Shown piece by piece: positions 25,890-34,722 of a stretch of DNA of 64,000 nt (positions are counted from its first letter, which is position 1; each line of letters starts with the position of its first letter). The notes below the pieces were generated by a model. The model was given only the letters and a program-made list of their open reading frames with translations, was not told where the DNA came from and searched no databases. The stretch spans positions 558,001 through 622,000 of the forward strand of contig CAWAIS010000002.1 of the NCBI GenBank assembly GCA_963782255.1, read 5' to 3'. The translations under genes and the position numbers were made by a program. This stretch comes from Roseiarcus sp963782255 (lineage in GTDB: Bacteria > Pseudomonadota > Alphaproteobacteria > Rhizobiales > Beijerinckiaceae).

Positions 25890-27257
25890 ATGACGATCGC
25901 CGCCCATCCGCCCGGACTCTCCGATGTTGCGCCAGGCCGCCTCGATAAGGCGAGCGTGGACGCCAATTTCGCCGATCTGCATCCCCCGCTCAGCCGGCAC
26001 GAGGCGAGCGTCGAGGCGGAACGCTGCTACTTCTGCTTCGAGGCGCCGTGCCAGAAGGCGTGCCCGACCGCAATCGACATTCCGCTCTTCATCCGCCAGA
26101 TCGCCGCCGGCAACCGCGACGGCGCGGCCAAGACCATTTTCGACGCTAACATCATGGGCGGCATGTGCGCGCGCGTCTGCCCGACCGAGACGCTCTGCGA
26201 GGAGGCCTGCGTGCGCGAAGCCGCCGAAGGCAAGCCGGTCAGCATCGGCCTCCTGCAGCGCTACGCGACCGACGCGATCATCGCCTCGGGCAAATCGCCC
26301 TATAAAGCGGGGGCGCGCACGGGCAAGCGCGCGGCGATCGTCGGCGCCGGGCCTGCGGGGCTCGCTTGCGCGCACGCTCTCTCGATCGGGGGCGTCGAGA
26401 CGACCTTGTTCGAGGCGCGCGACAAGCCGGGCGGCCTCAATGAATACGGCATTGCCGCCTACAAGACGATCGACGACTTCGCGGCGAAAGAGGCCGCCTT
26501 CATCCTGTCGATCGGCGGCATCGAAGTCGAATACAACGTCGCGCTCGGGCGGAACGCGAAGCTCGACGACCTGCGGCGCGACTATGACGCCGTCTTTCTC
26601 GCGATGGGCCTCGGCTCGACCAACAGGCTCGGGCTTCCGAACGAGACCGAGCTCGAAAACGTCGTCGACGCCGTCGACTATATCGCGCGCCTCAGACAGA
26701 CGAAGGATCTGACGACGCTGCCGGTCGGACGCCGCATCGTCGTCATCGGCGGTGGCATGACGGCGATCGACATCGCGGTGCAGACGAAGCGCCTCGGCGC
26801 CCAGAGCGTCACGATCGTCTATCGCCGCGGGGCGGACAAGATGAAGGCGAGCCGGTTCGAGCGCGAGCTCGCGCAGACGAGCGGTGTCGTCATCCGCACT
26901 TGGGCGCGCCCCGTCTCGCTCGAAGGACACGCGGGCGCCTTGAGCGGCGTCGTGTTCGAGGATACGCACGAGCACGAAGGCGTGCTCGCCTCGCCCGGCT
27001 CCGTCTTCCGCATCGAAGCCGACATGCTCTTCACGGCAATCGGGCAGCGCGGCGCGCCGGAGGCGCTCGGCGGGGCGCCGATCGAACTGAAGGATGGGCG
27101 GATCGTCGTCGACGGCGAGCGGCGCACGAGCCTCGAAGGCGTGTGGGCGGGCGGCGACTGCGTGTTCGGCGGGCTGGACCTGACGGTCAGCGCGGTCGAG
27201 GACGGCAAGCAGGCCGCGCGGTCGATCATTGCGGCGCTTAACGCCGAGAGCGCCTGA
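25890..27257 (+). CDS. preT: NADH-dependent dihydropyrimidine dehydrogenase subunit PreT
   Basis: Electron-input subunit (455 aa) of the PreTA enzyme, which reduces uracil and thymine to their 5,6-dihydro forms using NADH, in the cytoplasm. The N-terminal region (about 45-110) holds Cys-rich Fe-S binding segments (CYFCFEAPCQKACPTAIDIP and GGMCARVCPTETLCEEACV). An FAD-binding motif (AIVGAGPAGLACAHA, about 150) and an NAD-binding motif (IVVIGGGMTAIDIAVQ, about 286) follow, as in the GltD-like family. It precedes preA by 16 bp and has a RutR-like site upstream. Confidence 0.92.
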   Translation: MTIAAHPPGLSDVAPGRLDKASVDANFADLHPPLSRHEASVEAERCYFCFEAPCQKACPTAIDIPLFIRQIAAGNRDGAAKTIFDANIMGGMCARVCPTETLCEEACVREAAEGKPVSIGLLQRYATDAIIASGKSPYKAGARTGKRAAIVGAGPAGLACAHALSIGGVETTLFEARDKPGGLNEYGIAAYKTIDDFAAKEAAFILSIGGIEVEYNVALGRNAKLDDLRRDYDAVFLAMGLGSTNRLGLPNETELENVVDAVDYIARLRQTKDLTTLPVGRRIVVIGGGMTAIDIAVQTKRLGAQSVTIVYRRGADKMKASRFERELAQTSGVVIRTWARPVSLEGHAGALSGVVFEDTHEHEGVLASPGSVFRIEADMLFTAIGQRGAPEALGGAPIELKDGRIVVDGERRTSLEGVWAGGDCVFGGLDLTVSAVEDGKQAARSIIAALNAESA

Positions 27258-27273
27258 ACGAGCGAGGGTCACG

Positions 27274-28581
27274 ATGGCCGATCTGCGCACCAATTTTCTT
27301 GGCGTCAAATCGCCCAATCCGTTCTGGCTTGCCTCTGCGCCGCCGACCGACCGCAAGGTCAATGTCGAGCGTGCCTTCCGCGCCGGCTGGGGCGGCGTCG
27401 TGTGGAAGACGCTCGGCGAAGCCGGGCCGCCGATCGTCAACGTTTCCGGCGCGCGCTACGCCGCGATCCATGGCCCCGACCGCCGCGTGATCGCGATGAA
27501 CAACATCGAGCTCATCACCGACCGCGACCTCGAAATCAACTTGAGGGAGATCAAGGAGGTCAAGCGCGAATGGCGCGACCGCGCGCTGATCGTCTCGCTC
27601 ATGGTTCCGTGCGACGAGGACTCGTGGAAGAGCATCCTCGCGCGCGTCGAGGAGACGGACTGCGACGGGGTCGAACTCAACTTCGGCTGTCCGCACGGCA
27701 TGTCCGAGCGCGGCATGGGCTCGGCCGTCGGGCAGGTGCCCGAATATGTCGAAATGGTCTCGCGCTGGTGCAAGGCGCACACGCGCATGCCGGTCATCGT
27801 CAAGCTCACCCCCAACATCACCGACATCCGCAATCCCGCGCGGGCGGCGAAGAACGGCGGCGCCGACGCGGTCTCGCTCATCAACACCATCAACTCGATC
27901 ATGGGGCTCGATCTCGACGCGATGGCGCCCATCGACGCCATTGACGGCAAGGGCACGCACGGGGGCATGTGCGGTCCGGCTGTGAAGCCGATCGCGCTGG
28001 CGATGGTCGCCGAGATCGCGCGCGATCCGGCCTGCGCCGGCCTGCCCATTTCGGCGATTGGCGGAATCACCACCTGGCGGGACGCGGCCGAATTCATCGC
28101 GCTTGGCGCCGGGACGGTGCAGGTCTGCACCGCGGCGATGACCTACGGCTTCAGGGTCGTCCAGGAGATGATCTCGGGCCTGTCGGACTACATGGACGCC
28201 AAGGGCTACGCCACGATCGAGGATTTCCGCGGCCGCGCCGTTCCCTCGATCACCGACTGGCAGCATCTCAATCTCAACTATGTCGCGAAAGCCGAGATCG
28301 ATCAGGATCTCTGCATCCAGTGCGGGCGGTGCCACATCGTCTGCGAGGACACGTCGCACCAGGCGATTTTCGCCCATATCGACGGCAAGCGGCGCTTTGT
28401 CGTCAACGAGGCCGAATGCGTCGGCTGCAACTTATGCGCGCTCGTCTGCCCGGTCGAAGGATGCGTCACGCTGGTGCACAAGACGTCCGGCGTCGATCCG
28501 CGCACGGGGCTTGGCTATGATCGCCCGCCCGCGAACTGGACGGCGCATCCGAACAATCCAAGCCTGAAGGCGGCGGAATAA
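27274..28581 (+). CDS. preA: NADH-dependent dihydropyrimidine dehydrogenase catalytic subunit PreA
   Basis: Catalytic subunit (435 aa). The N-terminal FMN-binding TIM barrel resembles dihydroorotate dehydrogenase, with NFGCPHGMSERGMGSAVGQ around the catalytic Cys loop and a GGITTWRDAAEFI phosphate loop. Two [4Fe-4S] motifs lie at the C-terminus: CIQCGRCHIVCED (about 347-359) and CVGCNLCALVCPVEGC (about 387-402). The ATG at 27274 matches the usual N-terminus; upstream in-frame codons overlap preT. With PreT it starts reductive pyrimidine breakdown. Dihydropyrimidinase and beta-ureidopropionase genes are not in the window. Confidence 0.93.
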   Translation: MADLRTNFLGVKSPNPFWLASAPPTDRKVNVERAFRAGWGGVVWKTLGEAGPPIVNVSGARYAAIHGPDRRVIAMNNIELITDRDLEINLREIKEVKREWRDRALIVSLMVPCDEDSWKSILARVEETDCDGVELNFGCPHGMSERGMGSAVGQVPEYVEMVSRWCKAHTRMPVIVKLTPNITDIRNPARAAKNGGADAVSLINTINSIMGLDLDAMAPIDAIDGKGTHGGMCGPAVKPIALAMVAEIARDPACAGLPISAIGGITTWRDAAEFIALGAGTVQVCTAAMTYGFRVVQEMISGLSDYMDAKGYATIEDFRGRAVPSITDWQHLNLNYVAKAEIDQDLCIQCGRCHIVCEDTSHQAIFAHIDGKRRFVVNEAECVGCNLCALVCPVEGCVTLVHKTSGVDPRTGLGYDRPPANWTAHPNNPSLKAAE

Positions 28582-28587
28582 GGGGCG

Positions 28588-29301
28588 CTACTCCCTATTC
28601 GACTCGTCCTTCGGCTCCTTCAGCTTGCCGAACACCGCATTGACGTCGATGCGCTCCTCGCTCGGCTTCGGCTTCGGCACGCCGAACACTTCGAGCTGGC
28701 TGGACGGCGCGGGCTTGGCGGTCGTGACCTCGGCGGGAACGAGCGTCTGTCCGCCAGCCTCCTCGATCTTCGGCCGGTCCTTCGCGGCCCGGTTGACCTC
28801 GAAGTCGAGGTCGATCTGCGAGCACAAGCCGAGCGTCACCGGATCCATCGGCTGGAGGTTCGGCGAATTCCAGTGGGTGCGCTCGCGAATCGACTGCAAC
28901 GTGTGCTTCGTCGTGCCGACGAGGCGCATGATCTGCGCGTCCTTGAGCTCCGGGTGGTTGCGCAGGAGCCACAGCACCGCGTTGGGCCGGTCCTGCCGGC
29001 GCGAAAGCGGCGTGTAGCGTGCGCCGCGCGGCTTCTTGAATTCGGGCGTGCGCACTTTCGACGTCGCCAGATGCAGGCGATGGTTCGGGTCCTGCTCGGC
29101 GGCGGCGATCTCCTCGCGGGTCAGCTGCCCGGTCGAAATCGGATCGTAGCCCTTGATTCCGGTCGCGACCTCGCCGTCGGCGATGCCCTTGACCTCGAGC
29201 GGGTGCAACTTACAAAACTCGGCGATCTGGTCGAAGGTCAACGAGGTGTTTTCGACCAGCCACACGGCGGTCGCCTTCGGCATCAATGGCGCGTCGCTCA
29301 T
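28588..29301 (-). CDS. DUF1013 protein, TrcR-type cell-cycle transcriptional regulator
   Basis: A 237-residue protein typical of alphaproteobacteria (DUF1013), including the Caulobacter regulator TrcR. Two helix-turn-helix-like stretches are visible: NTSLTFDQIAEFCKLHPLEVKGIADGE (about 19-45) and ELKDAQIMRLVGTTKHTLQSIRERT (about 123-147). It probably binds DNA with RNA polymerase. The C-terminal 80 residues are Pro/Lys-rich and probably flexible. The ATG at 29301 is backed by AAGGAG eight bases upstream. It converges with preA, with only a 6-bp gap. Confidence 0.85.
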   Translation of the reverse strand: MSDAPLMPKATAVWLVENTSLTFDQIAEFCKLHPLEVKGIADGEVATGIKGYDPISTGQLTREEIAAAEQDPNHRLHLATSKVRTPEFKKPRGARYTPLSRRQDRPNAVLWLLRNHPELKDAQIMRLVGTTKHTLQSIRERTHWNSPNLQPMDPVTLGLCSQIDLDFEVNRAAKDRPKIEEAGGQTLVPAEVTTAKPAPSSQLEVFGVPKPKPSEERIDVNAVFGKLKEPKDESNRE

Positions 29302-29585
29302 CCGACATGCTCCTTGCAATTGCCTCGGGCGCGCGGATCCGGTTTCGGCCCGGAGGAGGCGCAGCCTCAAAACAACAAAACTCGAGGGGGAGGGCGCTTT
29401 ATAGGCGCCGCGGCACCGAATTGCAATCGTTCCTTCGGCTCTTGAGCGCTACGCCGCGCAAATTCCTTTCTTCGGACCTTGTTCATGAGGGATCACGACC
29501 CCACCTGCCGGCGTTCAGGGCTAAGCTCGCGCCGACAAGGTTTTTTGGGGCCGGGTGGGTCTTTTTTTGGAGAAAGGAACGCAAA

Positions 29586-29852
29586 ATGAAATCCGTAACC
29601 ATCGCCGCCGCGGCGCTGGCGCTTGCGCTCGCGCCTCTCTGTTCGCCTGTCTCCGCAGAAGCCAAGGGCTGCATCAAGGGCGCGCTGGTCGGCGGCGTCG
29701 CGGGCCACATGGTCCACCACGGCGTGATGGGGGCGATCGGCGGCTGCGTCGTCGGCCACCACATGGCCAGTGAGAAGAGCAAGGAGGCGGCCCACACCGC
29801 GCAGAACCCGCATGCCGCCGCGCAAGGGGCGACCCCTCAGAACAACCAGTAG
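29586..29852 (+). CDS. small exported glycine-zipper-like protein
   Basis: An 88-residue protein with a signal peptide (MKSVTIAAAALALALAPLCSPVSAEA, split about 1-26) and one Gly/His-rich hydrophobic stretch (GALVGGVAGHMVHHGVMGAIGG, split) that resembles a glycine zipper. Two Cys flank that stretch. The tail is Ala/Gln/Asn-rich. Such proteins are usually found in the periplasm or outer membrane; no function is known. GGAGAAAGGAA precedes the ATG. Its stop is ten bases from the tsaD stop on the other strand. Confidence 0.7.
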   Translation: MKSVTIAAAALALALAPLCSPVSAEAKGCIKGALVGGVAGHMVHHGVMGAIGGCVVGHHMASEKSKEAAHTAQNPHAAAQGATPQNNQ

Positions 29853-29861
29853 GCATAAAGC

Positions 29862-30923
29862 TCACGCCTTGTTGTTGAGCGCGCGCTCGGCCTTCGGGTC
29901 GAGCGGCCAGCGCGCTCGCGCTGGCGCGTCGAGCGCGTCCGTAAGCCCGAGCCTCAGCCGCTCGATCCCTGCCCAGGCGATCATCGCGCCGTTGTCGGTG
30001 CAGAGCTTCTGCGGCGGGGCGACCAAAGAGAGGCCGGCTTCGGCGCAGAAGCGCGCCATGACCTCGCGCAGCGCCGTATTGGCCGCCACGCCGCCGGCGA
30101 CGACGACGGCCCGCGGCGCGGCGCTGAGACGCTCGCGAAAGAGCTTTACCCCCACGCGCATGCGGTCCACGACCACGTCGACGACCGCGGCCTGAAACGA
30201 AGCGCAGAGATCGTCGACGTCGTGAGGCCGCAAGGGCGCGGCCTCTACCGCGGCGAGCCGCACCGCGGTCTTGAGCCCTGAGAGCGAGAAATCGGCGTTC
30301 GGCCGGCCGGCGAGGGGCCGCGGCAGGGCGAAACGCTCGGCGTCGCCGCGCTTGGCCGCGCTCTCGACCGCCGGGCCGCCCGGATAGGCGAGCCCGAGCA
30401 GCTTCGCCGTCTTGTCGAACGCCTCGCCGATGGCGTCGTCCATCGTCGCGCCGAGCCGGAGGTAGTCGCCCACGCCTTTGACCGCGAGGATCTGCGTATG
30501 GCCGCCGGACGCGAGCAGGACCAGATAGGGAAAGGCCACATTCGCCGTCAGGCGGGCGGTCAGCGCGTGCGCCTCGAGATGGTTGACGGCGAGGAAGGGC
30601 TTGCCCGTCGCCAAGGCCACGCCTTTCCCGGCCATGAGCCCGACCAGCACGCCGCCGATCAGGCCCGGCCCCGCCGCGGCCGCGACTCCGTCCAGGTCCT
30701 TCGCCGAAAGCCGCGCCTGAGCCAGCGCGCGGGCAATCAGCGTATCGACGACTTCCACATGCGCGCGCGCCGCGATCTCGGGCACGACGCCGCCAAAGGC
30801 CGCATGCGCCGCGATCTGGCTCATCACTTCATCCGAGAGGATTTCGCCGGTTCCGTCGCCCCTGAGCCGCACAATCGAGGCCGCGGTTTCGTCACACGTG
30901 GTTTCTATCCCCAGCACCCGCAT
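29862..30923 (-). CDS. tsaD: tRNA N6-threonylcarbamoyladenosine transferase subunit TsaD
   Basis: A 353-residue Kae1/TsaD protein with the ASKHA fold that transfers the threonylcarbamoyl group to A37 of ANN-decoding tRNAs, working with TsaB and TsaE. Visible blocks are VLGIETTCDETAASIV at the N-terminus, the metal-binding NHLEAH (114-119), LVLLASGGHTQIL, and GGVAANTALR. The ATG at 30923 begins the typical MRVLGIETTCDE; upstream in-frame codons are rejected. In related alphaproteobacteria it lies divergent from hemC, which is absent here. Confidence 0.94.
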   Translation of the reverse strand: MRVLGIETTCDETAASIVRLRGDGTGEILSDEVMSQIAAHAAFGGVVPEIAARAHVEVVDTLIARALAQARLSAKDLDGVAAAAGPGLIGGVLVGLMAGKGVALATGKPFLAVNHLEAHALTARLTANVAFPYLVLLASGGHTQILAVKGVGDYLRLGATMDDAIGEAFDKTAKLLGLAYPGGPAVESAAKRGDAERFALPRPLAGRPNADFSLSGLKTAVRLAAVEAAPLRPHDVDDLCASFQAAVVDVVVDRMRVGVKLFRERLSAAPRAVVVAGGVAANTALREVMARFCAEAGLSLVAPPQKLCTDNGAMIAWAGIERLRLGLTDALDAPARARWPLDPKAERALNNKA

Positions 30924-31090
30924 CCGATTGCATTCTCCCCGGCGCCGCCCTGGCTCGAACTCGCCCAAGCCATTAGCTTGAACGGCGCGCGGAAGATACC
31001 GCCGCGGCGATAAGCCGCGCCGACAATGGACCTGAAACGATCTGTCCGCGTTTTCATGGTTGTGTTATCGTAGTTTGTACGAGGCGAGCC

Positions 31091-31921
31091 ATGAACAGCC
31101 CGGTCGGGCCAAGTGAAATCCGAGTGTTGATCCGGCCGATAGAGCAAGCCGGACCCGAACAAGAGTTCATTCCAGCCCAGCTCTTCAAGAAAATTCTGGA
31201 CGCGTTCCTGGCCGCGCTGATCGCAGCCGACCGCGAGCTTCACGCCAAATCGACCGCGAGCGAGTTCTTCGTTTCGCATCTCGCCCGAGGATCATACGAA
31301 TTCGGATTGCTGGAAAAGCAGAGGGCGCACGGACCGGGCGGCGGCTCGGCCATCGAACTCTTCCGCCGATGCGCCGGCGGCGTCTATCGCAGCGATTATC
31401 AAGTGCTCTTGCGCTATCGGCGCCTGACGCGGGCCTTTCACAGGATTGTGAAGGCGCTCGACCCGGCCTACGTGGTTCTCGTGCAATACCATGACACGGA
31501 ATTGCCGATGGACGGATTCTTCTGCCGCCAGGTCGACAGGGTCGGCGCGAACGGCGCCGCGCCTTCGCAAACCGACGTCTGGTTTGCGGGGACCGCCATC
31601 GCGTCTTTGGAGGGACGGCTGGAAGCGATCGATTATCGCGGGCCTGTGTGGAAGGGCTGGCTCACGCTCGGGGACGGCGAAACACAGCTTGAGTGCGTGT
31701 TCAACAGGTCAATTGGAGAAGACGCCTTGAATCCATTCGGCAACAAATTCGTATCCGTCAGCGGGCAGGCCATATACACCGGGGACAGTCAGATACCGGA
31801 ACGCATCGAGGTCATGAAGATCGAGCTTTTGCCGCGGGGGAGCGGTCCGGTCGATATTCGGGGGTCGCTGGAGCCGGCCTCCCATGCGGGTGGGGAACAT
31901 GGGGACGATCACATCTACTAG
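31091..31921 (+). CDS. unknown protein overlapping a PIN-domain gene
   Basis: A 276-residue soluble protein with no family I recognise and no signal peptide. It opens with IRVLIRPIEQAGPEQEFIPAQLFKKILDAFLAALIAAD, a beta-strand then helix layout, and contains a mixed alpha/beta C-terminal half (WKGWLTLGDGETQLECVF). Its 3' end overlaps the next gene by 38 bp (or 23 bp if that gene begins at its inner ATG). This is the spacing typical of antitoxin-toxin pairs, but the protein is large for an antitoxin and no DNA-binding motif is obvious. The pair lies where hemC would be expected. Confidence 0.65.
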   Translation: MNSPVGPSEIRVLIRPIEQAGPEQEFIPAQLFKKILDAFLAALIAADRELHAKSTASEFFVSHLARGSYEFGLLEKQRAHGPGGGSAIELFRRCAGGVYRSDYQVLLRYRRLTRAFHRIVKALDPAYVVLVQYHDTELPMDGFFCRQVDRVGANGAAPSQTDVWFAGTAIASLEGRLEAIDYRGPVWKGWLTLGDGETQLECVFNRSIGEDALNPFGNKFVSVSGQAIYTGDSQIPERIEVMKIELLPRGSGPVDIRGSLEPASHAGGEHGDDHIY

Positions 31922-32513
31922 CAGAAGGCACTTTCTGCATACAAACGTGCTGTTGCGACATGCGAGCGGACGTTCCGGCGAATCGGAACGCGACATCGAG
32001 ACCATTCTAACCGAAGCGGCGACGGGCAAGCGCCGGATCTGGGTCAACAGCGTGTTGTTCGCCGAGATGAGGCCGTCGCTGTTCGTCAAAGGCGAGTTTC
32101 CGGCCATCGCGGACCTCGCGCGCTACATCCGCTCGATCGCGACCTTCGTGACCGCCGACCCAAACACGATGCTGCGCGCGGCGAGGCTCAGGGACGTGAA
32201 ATGGCAGCGTCCCGCCGCGCTTCGTCGACCGGGCGAGGAGCCCCGGTTCATGTCGCTGACCGACGCCATCCAGATCGCGTCAGCCTTGTGGGTGAAGGAG
32301 GCGGTCGGGGTCTCCGACCTTGAGTTCCTGACGTTCGACGATGGCGTTGCGGACCGGGACGAAGCCGGCGGACGGCGTTTGTCGCTCCTTAGGCTACAGG
32401 AGTATCTGGACGATTCGCCGGTCGATTCGGACGCCATGGCCGCGGTCGGGCTTGCCCGCGTCGAACCGATCCTGACGGCGCATTCCGTCCCGCTAAGCAT
32501 ACCCGCGGGGTGA
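31884..32513 (+). CDS. PIN-like protein with His in place of the first catalytic Asp
   Basis: A 209-residue protein. The segment FLHTNVLLRH (17-26) is the PIN motif 1 (normally FLDTNVLLRH), but the metal-binding Asp is His19. Later acidic motifs are kept: NSVLFAEMRPSLF, SLTDAIQIASALW and FLTFDDGVADRDE. An inner ATG at 31899, with GGGTGGGGAAC before it, may be the true start. The change is expected to impair nuclease activity. About 60 residues extend beyond the usual PIN end. It overlaps the unknown gene upstream, so the two probably act together. Confidence 0.7.
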   Translation: MRVGNMGTITSTSRRHFLHTNVLLRHASGRSGESERDIETILTEAATGKRRIWVNSVLFAEMRPSLFVKGEFPAIADLARYIRSIATFVTADPNTMLRAARLRDVKWQRPAALRRPGEEPRFMSLTDAIQIASALWVKEAVGVSDLEFLTFDDGVADRDEAGGRRLSLLRLQEYLDDSPVDSDAMAAVGLARVEPILTAHSVPLSIPAG

Positions 32514-32528
32514 ACGGCGCTTCCGCTC

Positions 32529-34598
32529 TCATCGGCGTCCGGACTTCGCGAGTTCCGCCGCGATGACCGGCGCGAGGATCGTCCGCACGGCGAAGATCGA
32601 GCCGTTTATGCTGTAATGGCCGTAGTCGATGGCGAGCATGTCCTCGGGCAAATGCGGCCCGACCAGACGCCGGCAGCCTTCCTCGCCGCAAAGCTTCTCC
32701 GCCTGCGACACGTAGACGACGCCTGGGCCCCAGTCCTTGGCGCGAAGCGCGCGGTCCGTCTCGAGCGAATCAGGCCGGACGCCGACGTGGGAGAACTCGG
32801 GCGCGCGACCCTCATCGATGAGGTCGCGCCCGACGAGAATCGGCAAGACCGGCGCCCAGGTCGGCGTCTCGCCGGCGATGACGATCGAGCGTACGCCATC
32901 CTGATGCAAGCGCCGCGCGCCCGCGACCATCGCATCGAGAAAGCCGGGATAGCGCCAGTTCGCCTCGTGGTCGTATTGGGCGAAGTAGCCGCCGACAAGG
33001 AGGACGTCGGGCTTGATCGCCCTGATGCGCTCGAACACGTAATCGTTGACGGCGCGGCAGCGCGGCGTGCCCGCGACGCCTGCGTCCATCGCCACGTCTT
33101 CGACGAGCGGAACGCAGAAGACCGCGGTAAGCGTCGCGATGTTGGCCTTGTCGGCGAACGCATCCGTCATTCCCGCGAAAAGATGCGCCGCGTGCGAATC
33201 ACCGACGATCAGGATCGTCGGTTTCGACGGATCGTCGATGACGCCGCAACGGTGGCCCTCGAAGAATCGCTTCGCGTGCTCGCGCTCCTCGGCGAGCGAA
33301 TAAGCGTGATCGTCGCGCTGATAGAAGCATTGCATGAGGCGCTTCCCCTGCGCGCCGTTCACGTCGTAATCGAAAACGCGCGTGACCAGCGGGGAAAATC
33401 GGCCGGGGAAGCCTTTGGCGTCGTAAGTGACGCGGCCGACCGCGCCGGTCAGCGCAAGCGCACCGACGAGTCCGAGCGCAAGCGCATAGGGCCTGCGGTG
33501 AAACAGTGTCGCCGCCGGCCCCTCGACGAACCGATAGGTCAGGGCCGCGAGAACGATCGCGACGCCTGCAAGCGCAAGCATGACGCCGCGCGTCGGAATG
33601 ACGCCGGGCCAGATGTGCGCGAAAGCGAACAGCGGCCAATGCCAGAGGTAGAGCGGATAGGAGATGACGCCAAAAAAGCCGGCGACCCGGTTGCCGAGCG
33701 CGAATTCGCCGGGAAGCGAGCGCGGGTGCGCGATGACGAGCGCGCAGCCGGCCGTCGGGATCGCCGCGCGCCAGCCCGGAAAGGGCTCGACCTCGCTCAT
33801 CAGGAAGAAGGCCCCGAGCATAAGCGCGATCCCGATTGCAGCGCCGAGATCCGCAACGCGGCCGGAAGGGTAAGGAAGCCGTCCAAGCAGAAAAACCTCG
33901 CGATAGGCAAGGAGCGCGCCGAGCGCGAGCTCCCACCCCCGCGTCCACGGTAGATAGAAGGCCGCGATCGGATCGATCGGTGTGAGGACGACGCAATAGG
34001 CGAAGGAGGCGAGGAAGATCGCCAGGATCACCAACGGCGCGACGCCGCCCTTGAGCTTGAATAAAACCAGCATGAGCACCGACCAGCCGAGATAGAACTG
34101 CTCCTCGATGCTGAGCGACCAGAGATGCAAGAGCGGCTTCGTCGCGGAGTTTGCGCCGAAATATCCGCCGACGCCGGCGAGGCGCATGAGCCAGAAATTC
34201 ACGGTGAAGTAGGAATTGCCGAGGATCGCGCCGCCGATGTCGCGAAACTGGATCGGCGCGGTTCGAAACCAGCCGACGATCCAGACGAAGCTCAAAACGA
34301 CGAGGAGCGCCGGAAGGATGCGCTTGGCGCGCTTGGCGTAGAACATGGTGAGCGAGAAATGGCCGGCCGCGCATTCGGACAGAATGATGCGCGTGATGAG
34401 AAACCCGGAGATGACGAAGAACACGTCGACGCCGGCGAAGCCTCCCGGAACGAGCGACCGATCGGCGTGGAAGGCCACCACGCCAAGGACCGCGAGCGCC
34501 CGCAGGCCGTTGATGTCCTTGCGGAAATCGAGGTCGCGCCAGGCGCGCGCGGCGACGATGTCCGGAGTGTCGAGGGCTTTGTTCAAACGGGGTCCCAT
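32529..34598 (-). CDS. OafA/YrhL-type acyltransferase with C-terminal SGNH domain
   Basis: A 689-residue protein. Residues about 20-400 form the acyltransferase_3 membrane domain with ten helices, starting FRKDINGLRALAVLGVVAFHA and continuing GGFAGVDVFFVISGFLIT, the standard signature. The C-terminal periplasmic SGNH domain has ILIVGDSHAAHLF and the final D-GHYSINGS block. Such enzymes O-acetylate cell-surface polysaccharides or peptidoglycan. I used the ATG at 34598, because a longer frame starting at 34730 would overlap the divergent hemD start. Confidence 0.87.
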   Translation of the reverse strand: MGPRLNKALDTPDIVAARAWRDLDFRKDINGLRALAVLGVVAFHADRSLVPGGFAGVDVFFVISGFLITRIILSECAAGHFSLTMFYAKRAKRILPALLVVLSFVWIVGWFRTAPIQFRDIGGAILGNSYFTVNFWLMRLAGVGGYFGANSATKPLLHLWSLSIEEQFYLGWSVLMLVLFKLKGGVAPLVILAIFLASFAYCVVLTPIDPIAAFYLPWTRGWELALGALLAYREVFLLGRLPYPSGRVADLGAAIGIALMLGAFFLMSEVEPFPGWRAAIPTAGCALVIAHPRSLPGEFALGNRVAGFFGVISYPLYLWHWPLFAFAHIWPGVIPTRGVMLALAGVAIVLAALTYRFVEGPAATLFHRRPYALALGLVGALALTGAVGRVTYDAKGFPGRFSPLVTRVFDYDVNGAQGKRLMQCFYQRDDHAYSLAEEREHAKRFFEGHRCGVIDDPSKPTILIVGDSHAAHLFAGMTDAFADKANIATLTAVFCVPLVEDVAMDAGVAGTPRCRAVNDYVFERIRAIKPDVLLVGGYFAQYDHEANWRYPGFLDAMVAGARRLHQDGVRSIVIAGETPTWAPVLPILVGRDLIDEGRAPEFSHVGVRPDSLETDRALRAKDWGPGVVYVSQAEKLCGEEGCRRLVGPHLPEDMLAIDYGHYSINGSIFAVRTILAPVIAAELAKSGRR

Positions 34599-34722
34599 GT
34601 CCGAGGTCGCATTTAGGGCGCGCCCTCGGAAGCCGGGGTAAAGCGCCGCGCCCCGAACGGCAAGCGCCGATCGCTTGGCCCTCGCTTGGCCCCGCCTTCG
34701 CCGCCGCCCATAATGCTCTGCC

